A DNA stretch of 64,000 bases from Occultella gossypii (GTDB taxonomy: Bacteria > Actinomycetota > Actinomycetes > Actinomycetales > Beutenbergiaceae), in assembly GCF_019947135.1 (NCBI RefSeq), contig NZ_JAGSHT010000005.1:248001-312000 (forward strand), written 5' to 3'. Numbering within the stretch: the stretch's first letter is position 1; each line of letters begins with the position of its first letter. This document shows, one piece after another, positions 16,934 to 25,629 of the stretch. The position numbers and the translations under genes are program-made. Under the pieces are notes generated by a model. The model was not told where the DNA came from, did not search any database, and saw only the letters and a program-made list of their open reading frames with translations.

Positions 16934-17974
16934 TCAGGCGTTGCCCTCGAGGGCGTCGGCGAGCGTGTTGAGGAACTCCGTGTAGGTCTGGATGCCCTCG
17001 TTCGTGTAGGTGTCCGCCGGCATGTAGACGATGTTGCCCTCGGTGATGGCGGTGACGTTCGCCAGCGCCTCGGAACCCTCGAGGATCTCCGCGCCGGGCA
17101 CGTAGGCCGGGTCGTCCGCGCTGACGGCGGCGTCGCGGTCCATGACGAGGATCCAGTCGGGGTTGGAGTCCGCGATGGCCTCGACGGAGATGTCGTCGCC
17201 CTCGTGGTCATCGGTGCCCTCGGGAACCTCGAGGGCCGGGGTGAAGCCGAAGATGTCGAACAGCGGGCCGAGCGTGCGGCCGATGCCGGGGGCGATGTAG
17301 CCGATCTCGCCGCCGGAGGTGTTGACGGCCATGACCGTGCTGTCCGCGGAGTAGGCGGCCTCGACGCGGGCGATCGCAGCGTCGAAGTCGGCGATCAGCT
17401 GCTCGGCGTCGTCCTGGTGGCCGAAGACCTCACCGAGCACCGTGATCTGCCGGCGCAGCTCGGAGTCGAACGGCTCGCCGTCGCGCGGGTCGAGCTCGAG
17501 GATGACGGCGTCCGGGGCCAGGTCCACGAAGTCGTCGTGGTACTGGGCGAACCGCTGGCCGTTGACGATCAGGTCGGGTGCGACGGCGACGACGGCCTCG
17601 AGGTCGGGCTCGCGGTGGTTGCCGAGGTCGATGATCGCCTCGTCCTGGGTGTACGCGATGGTGTCCGGCATCAGCGACACGGCCGCCGCGGACAGCTCGA
17701 CGCCCCAGTCCGAGAGGGTCTCGAAGGTGCGGTTGTCGGTCGCGACGACCGACTCCAGCGGCAGGTCGATCGTCTGGGCGCCGTTGTTGTCCTCGACCTC
17801 GACGGACGTGGCCTCAGCGGTGGTGGCGTCCTCGGCGGAAGTCTCGTCGTCGGCCGTGGCCTCCCCACCACAAGCCGCGAGGGCGAGCACGGAGGCGGCG
17901 GCCAGGGCGGCCACCAAGCCGCGGGTGGCTCGTCGGCTGCCGGGGGCATGGGCGAGGGTGGGACGGGATGTCAT
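16934..17974 (-). CDS. Iron-siderophore-binding lipoprotein
   Basis: First gene of the four-gene importer. The 346-residue product starts with a basic N-terminus, a hydrophobic stretch and a lipobox LAAC ending at Cys35, then an acidic Thr/Glu/Asp linker, so it is a surface-anchored class III binding protein. The mature part has the two-lobe pattern of the FatB/CeuE/YclQ group (LEAVVAVAPDLIVNGQRFAQY, ILVMDRDAAVS). A GAAGGA ribosome-binding site precedes the ATG. An iron box about 75-95 bases upstream indicates repression by a DtxR/IdeR-type regulator when iron is plentiful. Confidence 0.92.
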   Translation of the reverse strand: MTSRPTLAHAPGSRRATRGLVAALAAASVLALAACGGEATADDETSAEDATTAEATSVEVEDNNGAQTIDLPLESVVATDNRTFETLSDWGVELSAAAVSLMPDTIAYTQDEAIIDLGNHREPDLEAVVAVAPDLIVNGQRFAQYHDDFVDLAPDAVILELDPRDGEPFDSELRRQITVLGEVFGHQDDAEQLIADFDAAIARVEAAYSADSTVMAVNTSGGEIGYIAPGIGRTLGPLFDIFGFTPALEVPEGTDDHEGDDISVEAIADSNPDWILVMDRDAAVSADDPAYVPGAEILEGSEALANVTAITEGNIVYMPADTYTNEGIQTYTEFLNTLADALEGNA

Positions 17975-18008
17975 GGATCAGTCCTTCGGCGCGTGATGTC
18001 GGGAAGGC

Positions 18009-18027
18009 GGCCGAGCTGTGCTCGGCC
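18009..18027 (-). promoter_or_regulatory. Hairpin in the leader of the siderophore operon
   Basis: GGCCGAGC and GCTCGGCC (read on the minus strand) form an 8-bp perfect stem with a three-base loop, 35-53 bases before the binding-protein start. It could stabilise the transcript or modulate translation; no known riboswitch is recognised. Confidence 0.35.
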
Positions 18028-18048
18028 TGGACATCTTCACCCTATGGG

Positions 18049-18067
18049 TGAGCAAAGGCTTACCTAA
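18049..18067 (-). promoter_or_regulatory. DtxR/IdeR-type iron box
   Basis: Read on the minus strand this is TTAGGTAAGCCTTTGCTCA, close to the 19-bp consensus TTAGGTTAGSCTAACCTAA: one half matches almost perfectly, the other about two thirds. It lies upstream of the siderophore-binding lipoprotein gene, where iron-dependent repression is expected. A perfect CCAAC-G-GTTGG palindrome adjoins it at 18068-18078. Confidence 0.7.
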
Positions 18068-18153
18068 CCAACGGTTGGATGAAATTGATCACAGGTGAGT
18101 GTCATAAAAGGGATGGCCGACGGCGTCCCTGCCGTTCTCGAGGTCGCCGCGCC

Positions 18154-18159
18154 TATGCT
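18154..18159 (+). promoter_or_regulatory. -10 box of leaderless promoter
   Basis: TATGCT, six bases before the GTG of the class IV aminotransferase-fold gene; no ribosome-binding site. Confidence 0.6.
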
Positions 18160-18165
18160 TCGGTT

Positions 18166-19068
18166 GTGTCGTCAGAACCCGATCCCGTGCTCGTCCTGGT
18201 CAGTGCCCCCACCGAGGGCGAGTCGATCGCGGGGCCGGGCTTCGCGCTGGCGGACCCGAGCGTGCCGCACCTCGACGTCAACGACCTCGGTGCCGTCCGC
18301 GGCGACGGGGTCTTCGAGACGATCGGCGTGATCGACGGACACCCCCAGGCCCTCGATGCCCACCTGCTCCGGTTCGCACGGTCCGCAGCCCAGCTCGAGC
18401 TGCCGGCACCGCGCCTGGAGGTCTGGCGCGAGGCGGTCCTGGCCGCCGTCGACGCGGCGCGCTCGGCGGGCACGCTCGCGGTGGAGGCCGGCGCGAAGAC
18501 CGTGCTCACCCGCGGCGTCGAGGGCACCGGCGTGGCCACCGGCTGGGTGCGGCTCAGTGCGGCGCCCGACATGAGCGTGGCCCGGCGCGACGGCGTCCGG
18601 GTCATCACCCTCGACCGTGGTTTCCCGGCGGACATCGCCCAGCGCGCCCCGTGGCTGCTGCAGGGCGCCAAGACCCTCTCCTACGCGATCAACATGGCCG
18701 CCCTGCGGTACGCGCGCAGCCGCGACGCCGACGACGTGATCTTCGTCAGCTCCGACGGCGCCGTCCTCGAAGGGCCTACCGCGAACGTCCTGGTGCGCAT
18801 CGGCGACGAGGTCATCACGCCGCCCACCGACCAGGCGATCCTCGCCGGCACCACCCAGGCGCGGGCGTTCGACTTCTTCGCAGGCCGGGGGCTGCGGACC
18901 AGCGAACGGCGTCTCGGCCTGGCGGAGCTGGCCGGCGCGGACGGTCTCTGGCTCACCTCGAGCGTCCGGCTGGTGGTCCCCGTCACCACGCTCGACGGCG
19001 TCGCGTGCGCCGTGGACGCCGACCTCACCGAGGGGTTGCTACGGCACCTGCGCACGGTCACGGACTGA
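18166..19068 (+). CDS. Class IV PLP enzyme, aminodeoxychorismate-lyase-like
   Basis: A 300-residue fold-type IV PLP protein. The Schiff-base Lys is Lys169 in LLQGAKTLSYAIN, and VLEGPTANVLV with ITPPTDQAILAGTTQ builds the cofactor and substrate pocket. Close relatives are 4-amino-4-deoxychorismate lyase (PabC, which makes p-aminobenzoate for folate), branched-chain aminotransferases and D-amino-acid aminotransferases. I favour PabC because a pabB homologue exists in this window, though 39 kb away. The GTG at 18166 follows a TATGCT box by six bases, so the upstream in-frame ATG at 18079 is rejected. It is convergent with treZ. Confidence 0.82.
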   Translation: MSSEPDPVLVLVSAPTEGESIAGPGFALADPSVPHLDVNDLGAVRGDGVFETIGVIDGHPQALDAHLLRFARSAAQLELPAPRLEVWREAVLAAVDAARSAGTLAVEAGAKTVLTRGVEGTGVATGWVRLSAAPDMSVARRDGVRVITLDRGFPADIAQRAPWLLQGAKTLSYAINMAALRYARSRDADDVIFVSSDGAVLEGPTANVLVRIGDEVITPPTDQAILAGTTQARAFDFFAGRGLRTSERRLGLAELAGADGLWLTSSVRLVVPVTTLDGVACAVDADLTEGLLRHLRTVTD

Positions 19069-19095
19069 CCCTCAGCCAGGCTCTCGCGGTGGCGG

Positions 19096-20865
19096 TCAGC
19101 CCAGCACGGCCACACTCTCCGCCGGAAGCCGCACGCCGTCGGCCGTGAGCGCGTCCGGGGGCAGGTCGTCCCAGCCGAGCAGCACCCGTAGGTCGGTGGC
19201 ACCGGTCAGCGGTACCACGAACTCCTCCGGCCCGACGTTGATCGCGACCACCACCGAACCCCGCCGGATCCGCACCCACTGCGCGTCGGCGTCGTGATCC
19301 ACCGTGGTGGCGCGACGGTCACCGCTGCGTAGGTCCGGCGTGCGGGCCCGGAGCGCGATCAGGTCGCGGTAGAACGCCAGGATCCGGGCGTGGTGGCCGT
19401 GCCCGACCTCGTCCCAGTCCAGGGTCGACGCGGTCACGGTGGCCGGGGCCTGCGGGTCCGGGGGCTGGACGCCGGCCCCGTACAGTTCGGCCCAGCCGTG
19501 GGCGCCGAACTCGCGCGCCCGGCCGTCCCGGATCGACTGCGCGAGCTCCGGCTCGGCGTGGTCGGTGAAGAACATCCAGGGCGTGGCCGCGGACCACTCC
19601 TCACCCATGAACAGCATCGGCGTGAACCCTGTCGTCAGGAGCAGCGCCGCGGAGATCGCCTGCCGCCCCTCGCTCAGGCGCGCGGCCGGCCGGTCGCCCC
19701 GGCCCCGGTTGCCGACCTGGTCGTGGGTGGTGGTGGACACCACGAAGGCGTGGCCGCTCACGTCCTTGGGAACCGGCGCACCCCACACCTGGCCGCGGAA
19801 GGTCGAGAACTCGCCGTTGTGCACGAACACGTCGGTGAGGGCCTTGGCGAGCGTCTCGTACGACCCGAAGTCGGCGTAGTAGCCATGCCGCTCGCCGGTC
19901 AGGAGCGCGTGGATGGCGTGATGCACGTCGTCGTCCCATTGGGCGGTCATACCGAGGCCGCCATCGGCCACGGGCGTGACCATGGCGACGTCGTTGAGGT
20001 CGGACTCGGCGATCAGTCCGAGTGGCCTGCCGAGGTCGTCGGCACAATGCCCGACGGCGGTGGCGAGCTCGGCGAGCAGGTGCACCGGGGAGTCGTCGAC
20101 CAGGGCGTGCACGGCGTCGAGGCGGAGCGCGTCGAGGTGGAAGTCGCGTAGCCACCGCACCGCGTTGTCGATGACGAACGCGCGCACCTCGGCAGAGCCG
20201 GGGCCGTCGAGGTTCACGGCCTCGCCCCACGGTGTCTCGTGGCGGTCGGTGAAGTAGGGGCCGAACCGGCTCAGATAGTTCCCGGAAGGGCCCAGATGGT
20301 TGTACACGACGTCGAGGGCGACGCCGAGGCCGAGCCCGTGAGCGCCGTCGACGAATCGCTGCAGCGCGGCGGGACCCCCGTAGGCCTCGTGCACCGCGTA
20401 CAGGTCCACGCCGTCGTAGCCCCAGCCGGCCCGGCCCGGGAACGCGGCTACCGGCATGAGCTGGACGACCTCGACCCCGAGATCCACGAGGTGGCCGAGC
20501 CGGGCCAGCGCCGCGTCCAGGGTGCCCTCGGCGGTGAACGTGCCCACGTGCAGTTCGTAGAGCACCGAGCCGCGTACGTCGATGCCCCGCCAGCCGGCGT
20601 CGGTCCAGGCATAAGCGCCCGTGTCGAACGTGCGCGAGGGCGCGTGCACCCCGTTCGGCTGCCACGGGCTGCGCGGGTCGGGCAGCGGGTCGCCACCGTC
20701 GAGGCGGAAGCCGTAGTCGGTCCCGGGCGGGACCGGCTCCGCGGTCTCCCACCAGCCGCCGGCCACGGCACGCAGGGGCACGAGTCGGTCGCCCAGCTGG
20801 GCCATCACCTCGCGCGCCTCCGGCGCCCAGACCCGTAGCGGCGCGGCGCCCCTCACCTCGCTCAC
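19096..20865 (-). CDS. treZ: Malto-oligosyltrehalose trehalohydrolase
   Basis: Releases free trehalose from the maltooligosyl-trehalose made by TreY, in the cytoplasm. The 589-residue protein has an N-terminal carbohydrate-binding-like domain (PLRVWAPEAREVMAQL), a GH13 barrel with DVVYNHLGPSGNYL, the nucleophile in LDALRLDAVHAL, the acid/base in LIAESDLND and a transition-state His-Asp pair in STTTHDQVGNRGRG, then a C-terminal beta domain. The GTG overlaps the treY stop as GTGA. The length matches known TreZ proteins. It is the last gene of glgX-treY-treZ. Confidence 0.95.
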   Translation of the reverse strand: MSEVRGAAPLRVWAPEAREVMAQLGDRLVPLRAVAGGWWETAEPVPPGTDYGFRLDGGDPLPDPRSPWQPNGVHAPSRTFDTGAYAWTDAGWRGIDVRGSVLYELHVGTFTAEGTLDAALARLGHLVDLGVEVVQLMPVAAFPGRAGWGYDGVDLYAVHEAYGGPAALQRFVDGAHGLGLGVALDVVYNHLGPSGNYLSRFGPYFTDRHETPWGEAVNLDGPGSAEVRAFVIDNAVRWLRDFHLDALRLDAVHALVDDSPVHLLAELATAVGHCADDLGRPLGLIAESDLNDVAMVTPVADGGLGMTAQWDDDVHHAIHALLTGERHGYYADFGSYETLAKALTDVFVHNGEFSTFRGQVWGAPVPKDVSGHAFVVSTTTHDQVGNRGRGDRPAARLSEGRQAISAALLLTTGFTPMLFMGEEWSAATPWMFFTDHAEPELAQSIRDGRAREFGAHGWAELYGAGVQPPDPQAPATVTASTLDWDEVGHGHHARILAFYRDLIALRARTPDLRSGDRRATTVDHDADAQWVRIRRGSVVVAINVGPEEFVVPLTGATDLRVLLGWDDLPPDALTADGVRLPAESVAVLG

Positions 20866-23363
20866 CCGGCCGGCTCCAGTGCTTCCAGGACGGCCACGGG
20901 AGAATCGGCCAGCAGCACCGCCAGGTCCACCGAGCCACCGCCGTACTCGACGCCGGTCAGCACGTCGCGCCAGCGACCCTCGGGCAGCACCACGGTCCTC
21001 GCCCCCCACCCGCCGCCGGCGGACAGGCCCACCGACAGCCTGGTGACGACCGTGACCACGGCGGGGACGCCGTCGGCCGTGCGGGCGAACGCGACCGCGT
21101 GCCCGGTCGACGTCGGCAACGGCTCGTAACCGGCCGCACCACCTACGAACGCATCGGGCCGGCCGCGGCGCAGCCGCAGCACGGCGGCGGTGAGCCGGAG
21201 CTTCTCGGCGGCCAGGTCCCGGGGCGACGCGCCGCCGTCGAGCCGCTTGAGCTCGCGGGCGAGCGGCTCGTGAGCGACCGGGCCACGGTTGTCCGGATCC
21301 ACGAGGGCAACCAACGTTGACTCGGCGCCCTGATAGGTGTCCGCGACCCCGGGCAGGGTGAGCTGCAGCGCCTTGGTCGCAAGCGTCGCGGCACGCACCG
21401 GCTCGGCGGTGAGGCGGACCCACTCGGTGAGGATCTGCGCCACGCCCGGGTCCTCGAGCAGTGCCGCGACGAAGGCCGTGAGCGCGTCCTCGCCGGCGGT
21501 ATCGGGCGACGTCCAGCTGGTCCAGGTCTTCGCCTCCCGGGCAGCCTTGACCAGGTAGCCGGAGAGCCGGTCCGCCGTGATCGGGCCGTCGGCGGTCCAC
21601 GTGCCGGCCAGCGTCTGCCAGAGCAGGTTCTCGGTGCGGCCGTCGAGGTCGGCGGGCCGGACCTCCGCGGTGGCGGCGCGCAGGGCGGTCACGGCCTGCT
21701 GCCACGGCCCGGACAACTCGGAGAGCACCCCGATCCGGGCGCGGACATCCTCACCGCGCTTGTTGTCATGCGTGGACCCGGCGGTCATCGTGGCCGGCCG
21801 TTGCAACTGGGTGGTCGCGGCCCAGGCATGTAGCTCGTCGCCGTCGATGGAGAACGTCTGCGGCGCACCACCGACCTCGCACAGCGCGGTCAGGTGCGTC
21901 CACCGGTAGAACGTGGTGTCCTCCACGCCCTTGGCGACCACGGCCCCACAGACCTGCTGGAACCGGACGATCACCTCGTTGCGGCGAGCCTCATGGTGAC
22001 GTCCGGCACTGCCGACCTCTCGGCCGAGGACGAGGTCGACCACGACCTCCAGGGTCTCGGCACGGTCCGGCTCCAGCCGTGTCGCGGCCACGTGCGCCCA
22101 CTCGCGCACGAGGTTCTCGCTGGCGCCCGGGGCCGCCTCGCCGGGGACCACGTACGCGCGGTAGCGGTCGCAGGCCACAACGAGCTCAGTGACGCAGTCG
22201 GTGATCGCGCGCAGGGTGTGGTCGCGGAGCCGGACGTCGTCATGACACAGGTCCGCGATCAGCGACGAGAGGCGATGCACCTCCGCGTAGAGCGGGCCGG
22301 TGGCGATCTCCCGCTTGGCCACCTCGGTCAGCCGCGGCAGGGTCCCGACCGAGTCGCCGGTGAGCTCGGTCAGCACGGCGCCGAGCGGTCCCGCGCCGGA
22401 CGGGTCGATCAGGACCTGGCCGATCCGCCACGCCGCGTCGTAGCCGGTGGTCCCGGCCGTCGGCCAGTCCGCCGGCAGCGTCTCGTCCGCCTCGAGGATC
22501 TTCTCCGCCACGGTCCACGCGCCGCCGGTGCGCTCGTCCAGACGCCGGAAGTAGCCGCGCGGATCGGCGAGGCCGTCCGGGTGGTCGATGCGGAAGCCGT
22601 CCACGAGACCGGCGTCGAAGAGTTCGAGGAGCAGGGCGTGCGTGGCATCGAACACCTCCGGGCGTTCCACCCGGACGGCCACCAGCGAGCCGACGTCGAA
22701 GAACCTGCGGTAGTTCAGCTCCTCGTCCGCGACCCGCCAGTAGGCGAGCCGGTAGTGCTGGCGCTCCAGCAGTTCGGCGAGCGGCAGGTGCTCGGTGCCG
22801 GGCCGGATCGGGAACCGGTGCTCGAAGTAGCACAGGACGGGTTCGTCTGCACTGATGCCGGACTCGGGCTCGTCCAGCCGGGACACCGTCAGCTCGCCGT
22901 CGGCCATCGCGGCGCCCAGCCGGCGCCCGAGGACGGGCATCAGCACCTGCGCACCGTCGCCGAGATCCACGTCGAACCAGGACGCGTACGGGGACTCCGG
23001 CCCCTGCGCGAGCACCGACCAGAGCACCCTGTTCAGGCTGGCCGGCGTGGGCACCGCCATGTGGTTGGGCACCACGTCGACGATGACGCCGAGGTCATGG
23101 GCCCGGGCGGCCGCGACGAGCCGCTCGAACGCCGGCCGGCCACCCATCACGTCGGACAGCCGGCCGTGGTCGATGACGTCGTAGCCGTGCGTGGACCCGG
23201 GTGCGGCGGCGAGCACGGGGGACAGGTACAGGTCGGTGACACCGAGGTCACTCAGGTAGCCCACCCTGGCGGCGGCGTCGTCGAACCCGAGATCCGGGCC
23301 GAGCTGCAGACGATAGGTCGAGATCGGGGTGCGGCGTGCGAATCCGTGCGTGCGGTCGGTCAC
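20862..23363 (-). CDS. treY: Malto-oligosyltrehalose synthase
   Basis: Rearranges the reducing-end alpha-1,4 bond of a maltodextrin to alpha-1,1, giving maltooligosyl trehalose. The 833-residue GH13 enzyme shows ISTYRLQLGPDLGFDDAA at the N-terminus, DVVPNHMAV, the nucleophile in DGFRIDHPDGLADP and the acid/base in VAEKILEADETLP, with a long family-specific insertion before the C-terminal part (STHDNKRGEDVRARI). GTG at 23363 overlaps the glgX stop as GTGA. An in-frame extension of about 70 Arg/Pro-rich residues lies within glgX and is excluded. Confidence 0.95.
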   Translation of the reverse strand: MTDRTHGFARRTPISTYRLQLGPDLGFDDAAARVGYLSDLGVTDLYLSPVLAAAPGSTHGYDVIDHGRLSDVMGGRPAFERLVAAARAHDLGVIVDVVPNHMAVPTPASLNRVLWSVLAQGPESPYASWFDVDLGDGAQVLMPVLGRRLGAAMADGELTVSRLDEPESGISADEPVLCYFEHRFPIRPGTEHLPLAELLERQHYRLAYWRVADEELNYRRFFDVGSLVAVRVERPEVFDATHALLLELFDAGLVDGFRIDHPDGLADPRGYFRRLDERTGGAWTVAEKILEADETLPADWPTAGTTGYDAAWRIGQVLIDPSGAGPLGAVLTELTGDSVGTLPRLTEVAKREIATGPLYAEVHRLSSLIADLCHDDVRLRDHTLRAITDCVTELVVACDRYRAYVVPGEAAPGASENLVREWAHVAATRLEPDRAETLEVVVDLVLGREVGSAGRHHEARRNEVIVRFQQVCGAVVAKGVEDTTFYRWTHLTALCEVGGAPQTFSIDGDELHAWAATTQLQRPATMTAGSTHDNKRGEDVRARIGVLSELSGPWQQAVTALRAATAEVRPADLDGRTENLLWQTLAGTWTADGPITADRLSGYLVKAAREAKTWTSWTSPDTAGEDALTAFVAALLEDPGVAQILTEWVRLTAEPVRAATLATKALQLTLPGVADTYQGAESTLVALVDPDNRGPVAHEPLARELKRLDGGASPRDLAAEKLRLTAAVLRLRRGRPDAFVGGAAGYEPLPTSTGHAVAFARTADGVPAVVTVVTRLSVGLSAGGGWGARTVVLPEGRWRDVLTGVEYGGGSVDLAVLLADSPVAVLEALEPAG

Positions 23364-25579
23364 TGCGTGCGGCCTCCGGGCGTCCGGCTCGTGGTGGTCG
23401 GGGGAGTCTCGGCGGCCGCGGGTGACGGCGCCGACAGGGCGCTCTCGGTCTCCGCCGCACTCTGGCGGGCGAGGATGACGATGCTGCGGGCCGTGACGGC
23501 GAGCTGCGCGCCGGGTTCGTACGCGGCCCCGAGTTCCTGCTCGGTGTCGGTACTGAGTACCGGGCTCCATGCGGCGCCGAAGTCGGCCTCCGGCAGACGG
23601 AACTCGATGTCGTCGGCGTCGGCGTTGATGAGCAGGTACAGGGAGTCGTCGGTGACCCGTCGCCCGCGCACGTCCGGTTCCTCGATGGCCTCACCGTTGA
23701 TGAATACGCCGACCGACCGGGCGAACGCGGTGTTCCAGGCGTCGGAGTCCATCGCGGTGCCGTTCGGTTCGAACCAGGCCAGATCGGGCAGCTCCGGCAG
23801 GCCGTTCGCCGGCGAGGTCGAGCCGTTGAAGAACCGGCGCCGGCGGATCACCGGGTGGTCGGCACGGAAGGAGATCAGGCGGCGGGTGAACGCCAGCAGC
23901 GCGTTCTGCTCCTCGTTCAGGTCCCAGTGCACCCAGGCCAGTTCGTTGTCCTGGGCGTAGGTGTTGTTGTTGCCGTCCTGGGTGCGGCCCATCTCATCGC
24001 CGTGGGCGATCATCGGCACCCCCTGGGACAGCAGCAGGGTGGTCAGGAAGTTGCGCTGCTGGCGTGCCCGCAGCGCGTTCACCTCCGGGTCGTCCGTTGG
24101 GCCCTCGACGCCGCAGTTCCAGGACCGGTTGTGGCTCTCGCCGTCCTGGCCGTCCTCGCCGTTGGCGTCGTTGTGCTTGTCGTTGTAGGAGACCAGGTCC
24201 CGCAGGGTGAAGCCATCGTGGGCGGTGACGAAGTTGATCGACGCGATCGGGGTGCGCCCGGTCTGCTCGTACAGGTCCGAGGATCCGGTGATCCGGCTCG
24301 CGAACTCGCCGAGGGTGGCCGGCTCGCCGCGCCAGAAGTCGCGCACGGTGTCCCGGTACTTGCCGTTCCACTCCGTCCACAGCGGTGGGAAGCCACCTAC
24401 CTGGTACCCGCCGGAGCCGAGGTCCCACGGCTCGGCGATCAGCTTGACCTGGGAGATCACCGGGTCCTGCTGGATGATGTCGAAGAACGAGGACAGCCGG
24501 TCGACCTCGTGGAACTGCCGGGCCAGGGTGGCCGCGAGGTCGAACCGGAACCCGTCCACGTGCATGTCGGTGATCCAGTACCGCAGCGAGTCCATGATCA
24601 TCTGGAGCACGTGCGGGGATCGCATCAGCAGTGAGTTGCCGGTGCCGGTGGTGTCGAAGTAGTGCCGCTTGTCGTCGTCGACGAGCCGGTAGTAGGAGGC
24701 GTTGTCGATGCCGCGGAAGGACAGCGTCGGGCCGAGGTGGTTGCCCTCCGCGGTGTGGTTGTAGACCACGTCGAGGATGACCTCGATGCCCGCGGCGTGC
24801 ATCGCCTTGACCAGGCTCTTGAACTCGAGCACCTGCTCGCCCCGGGTGCCGAACGCGGAGTAGCCGTTGTGCGGGGCGAAGTAGCCGATCGTGTTGTAGC
24901 CCCAGTAATTGCTCAGGCCCTTCTCCGTGAGCGGGGGGTCCTGGACGAACTGGTGCACCGGCATGAGCTCGATCGCGGTCACACCGAGGTCCACCAGGTG
25001 GGAGATCACCGACGGGTGCGCGAGCGCGGCGTAGGTACCGCGGATCTCGTCGGGCACGTCCGGGTGCAGCATCGTCATGCCCTTGACGTGCGCCTCGTAG
25101 ATGACGCTGTCGTGGTACTCCCGATCCGGCGGCCGGTCGTGGCCCCAGTCGAAGAACGGATTCGTCACGACCGATGTCATCGTGTGCGGCAGCGAGTCGT
25201 CATCGTTGACGACGGTCTGGAAGTCAGGGTCGTCGAAGCGGTAGGCGAAGAGGGCCTCATCACCGTCGATCTGGCCGTCGATCGCCTTCGCGTAGGGGTC
25301 CAGCAGGAGCTTGTACGGGTTGCAACGATGGCCACGGTCCGGGTCGTACGGGCCGTGCACCCGGTAGCCGTACCGCTGCCCGGGCTGGACCGTGGGCAGG
25401 TAGACATGCCACACGTACGCGTCGGTCTCGGTGACCTCGCAGCGGGTCTCGTTGCCGTCGTCGTCGATCAGGCACAGCTCGACCCGCTCCGCGACGGAGG
25501 AGTACAGCGCGAAGTTCGTTCCCGTGCCGTCGTAGGTGGCACCCAGCGGGTAGGGATGTCCGGGCCAGGTCTGTTGCAT
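23360..25579 (-). CDS. glgX: Glycogen debranching enzyme (TreX/GlgX)
   Basis: Hydrolyses alpha-1,6 branches of glycogen, supplying linear maltodextrins for TreY and TreZ. The 739-residue GH13 protein has an N-terminal CBM48-like domain (YPLGATYDGTGTNFALYSSVAERVELCL), the barrel motifs DVVYNHTAEGNHL, VDGFRFDLA (nucleophile), IAEPWDLG (acid/base) and VTAHDGFTLRDLVSYNDKHN, and a Ser/Ala/Pro-rich C-terminal tail of about 30 residues. There is no ribosome-binding site; CACTCT lies seven bases before the ATG, suggesting a leaderless start. First gene of the trehalose operon, with four-base overlaps throughout. Confidence 0.95.
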   Translation of the reverse strand: MQQTWPGHPYPLGATYDGTGTNFALYSSVAERVELCLIDDDGNETRCEVTETDAYVWHVYLPTVQPGQRYGYRVHGPYDPDRGHRCNPYKLLLDPYAKAIDGQIDGDEALFAYRFDDPDFQTVVNDDDSLPHTMTSVVTNPFFDWGHDRPPDREYHDSVIYEAHVKGMTMLHPDVPDEIRGTYAALAHPSVISHLVDLGVTAIELMPVHQFVQDPPLTEKGLSNYWGYNTIGYFAPHNGYSAFGTRGEQVLEFKSLVKAMHAAGIEVILDVVYNHTAEGNHLGPTLSFRGIDNASYYRLVDDDKRHYFDTTGTGNSLLMRSPHVLQMIMDSLRYWITDMHVDGFRFDLAATLARQFHEVDRLSSFFDIIQQDPVISQVKLIAEPWDLGSGGYQVGGFPPLWTEWNGKYRDTVRDFWRGEPATLGEFASRITGSSDLYEQTGRTPIASINFVTAHDGFTLRDLVSYNDKHNDANGEDGQDGESHNRSWNCGVEGPTDDPEVNALRARQQRNFLTTLLLSQGVPMIAHGDEMGRTQDGNNNTYAQDNELAWVHWDLNEEQNALLAFTRRLISFRADHPVIRRRRFFNGSTSPANGLPELPDLAWFEPNGTAMDSDAWNTAFARSVGVFINGEAIEEPDVRGRRVTDDSLYLLINADADDIEFRLPEADFGAAWSPVLSTDTEQELGAAYEPGAQLAVTARSIVILARQSAAETESALSAPSPAAAETPPTTTSRTPGGRTQ

Positions 25580-25586
25580 ACGCCCA

Positions 25587-25592
25587 AGAGTG
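25587..25592 (-). promoter_or_regulatory. Possible -10 box of the trehalose operon
   Basis: CACTCT, seven bases before the glgX ATG. It departs from TANNNT at the first base but keeps the same distance as the other leaderless starts in this window. Confidence 0.35.
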
Positions 25593-25629
25593 CCATCTCG
25601 GCCCGATCCGCGCGTGACGGCGGCTGCGC

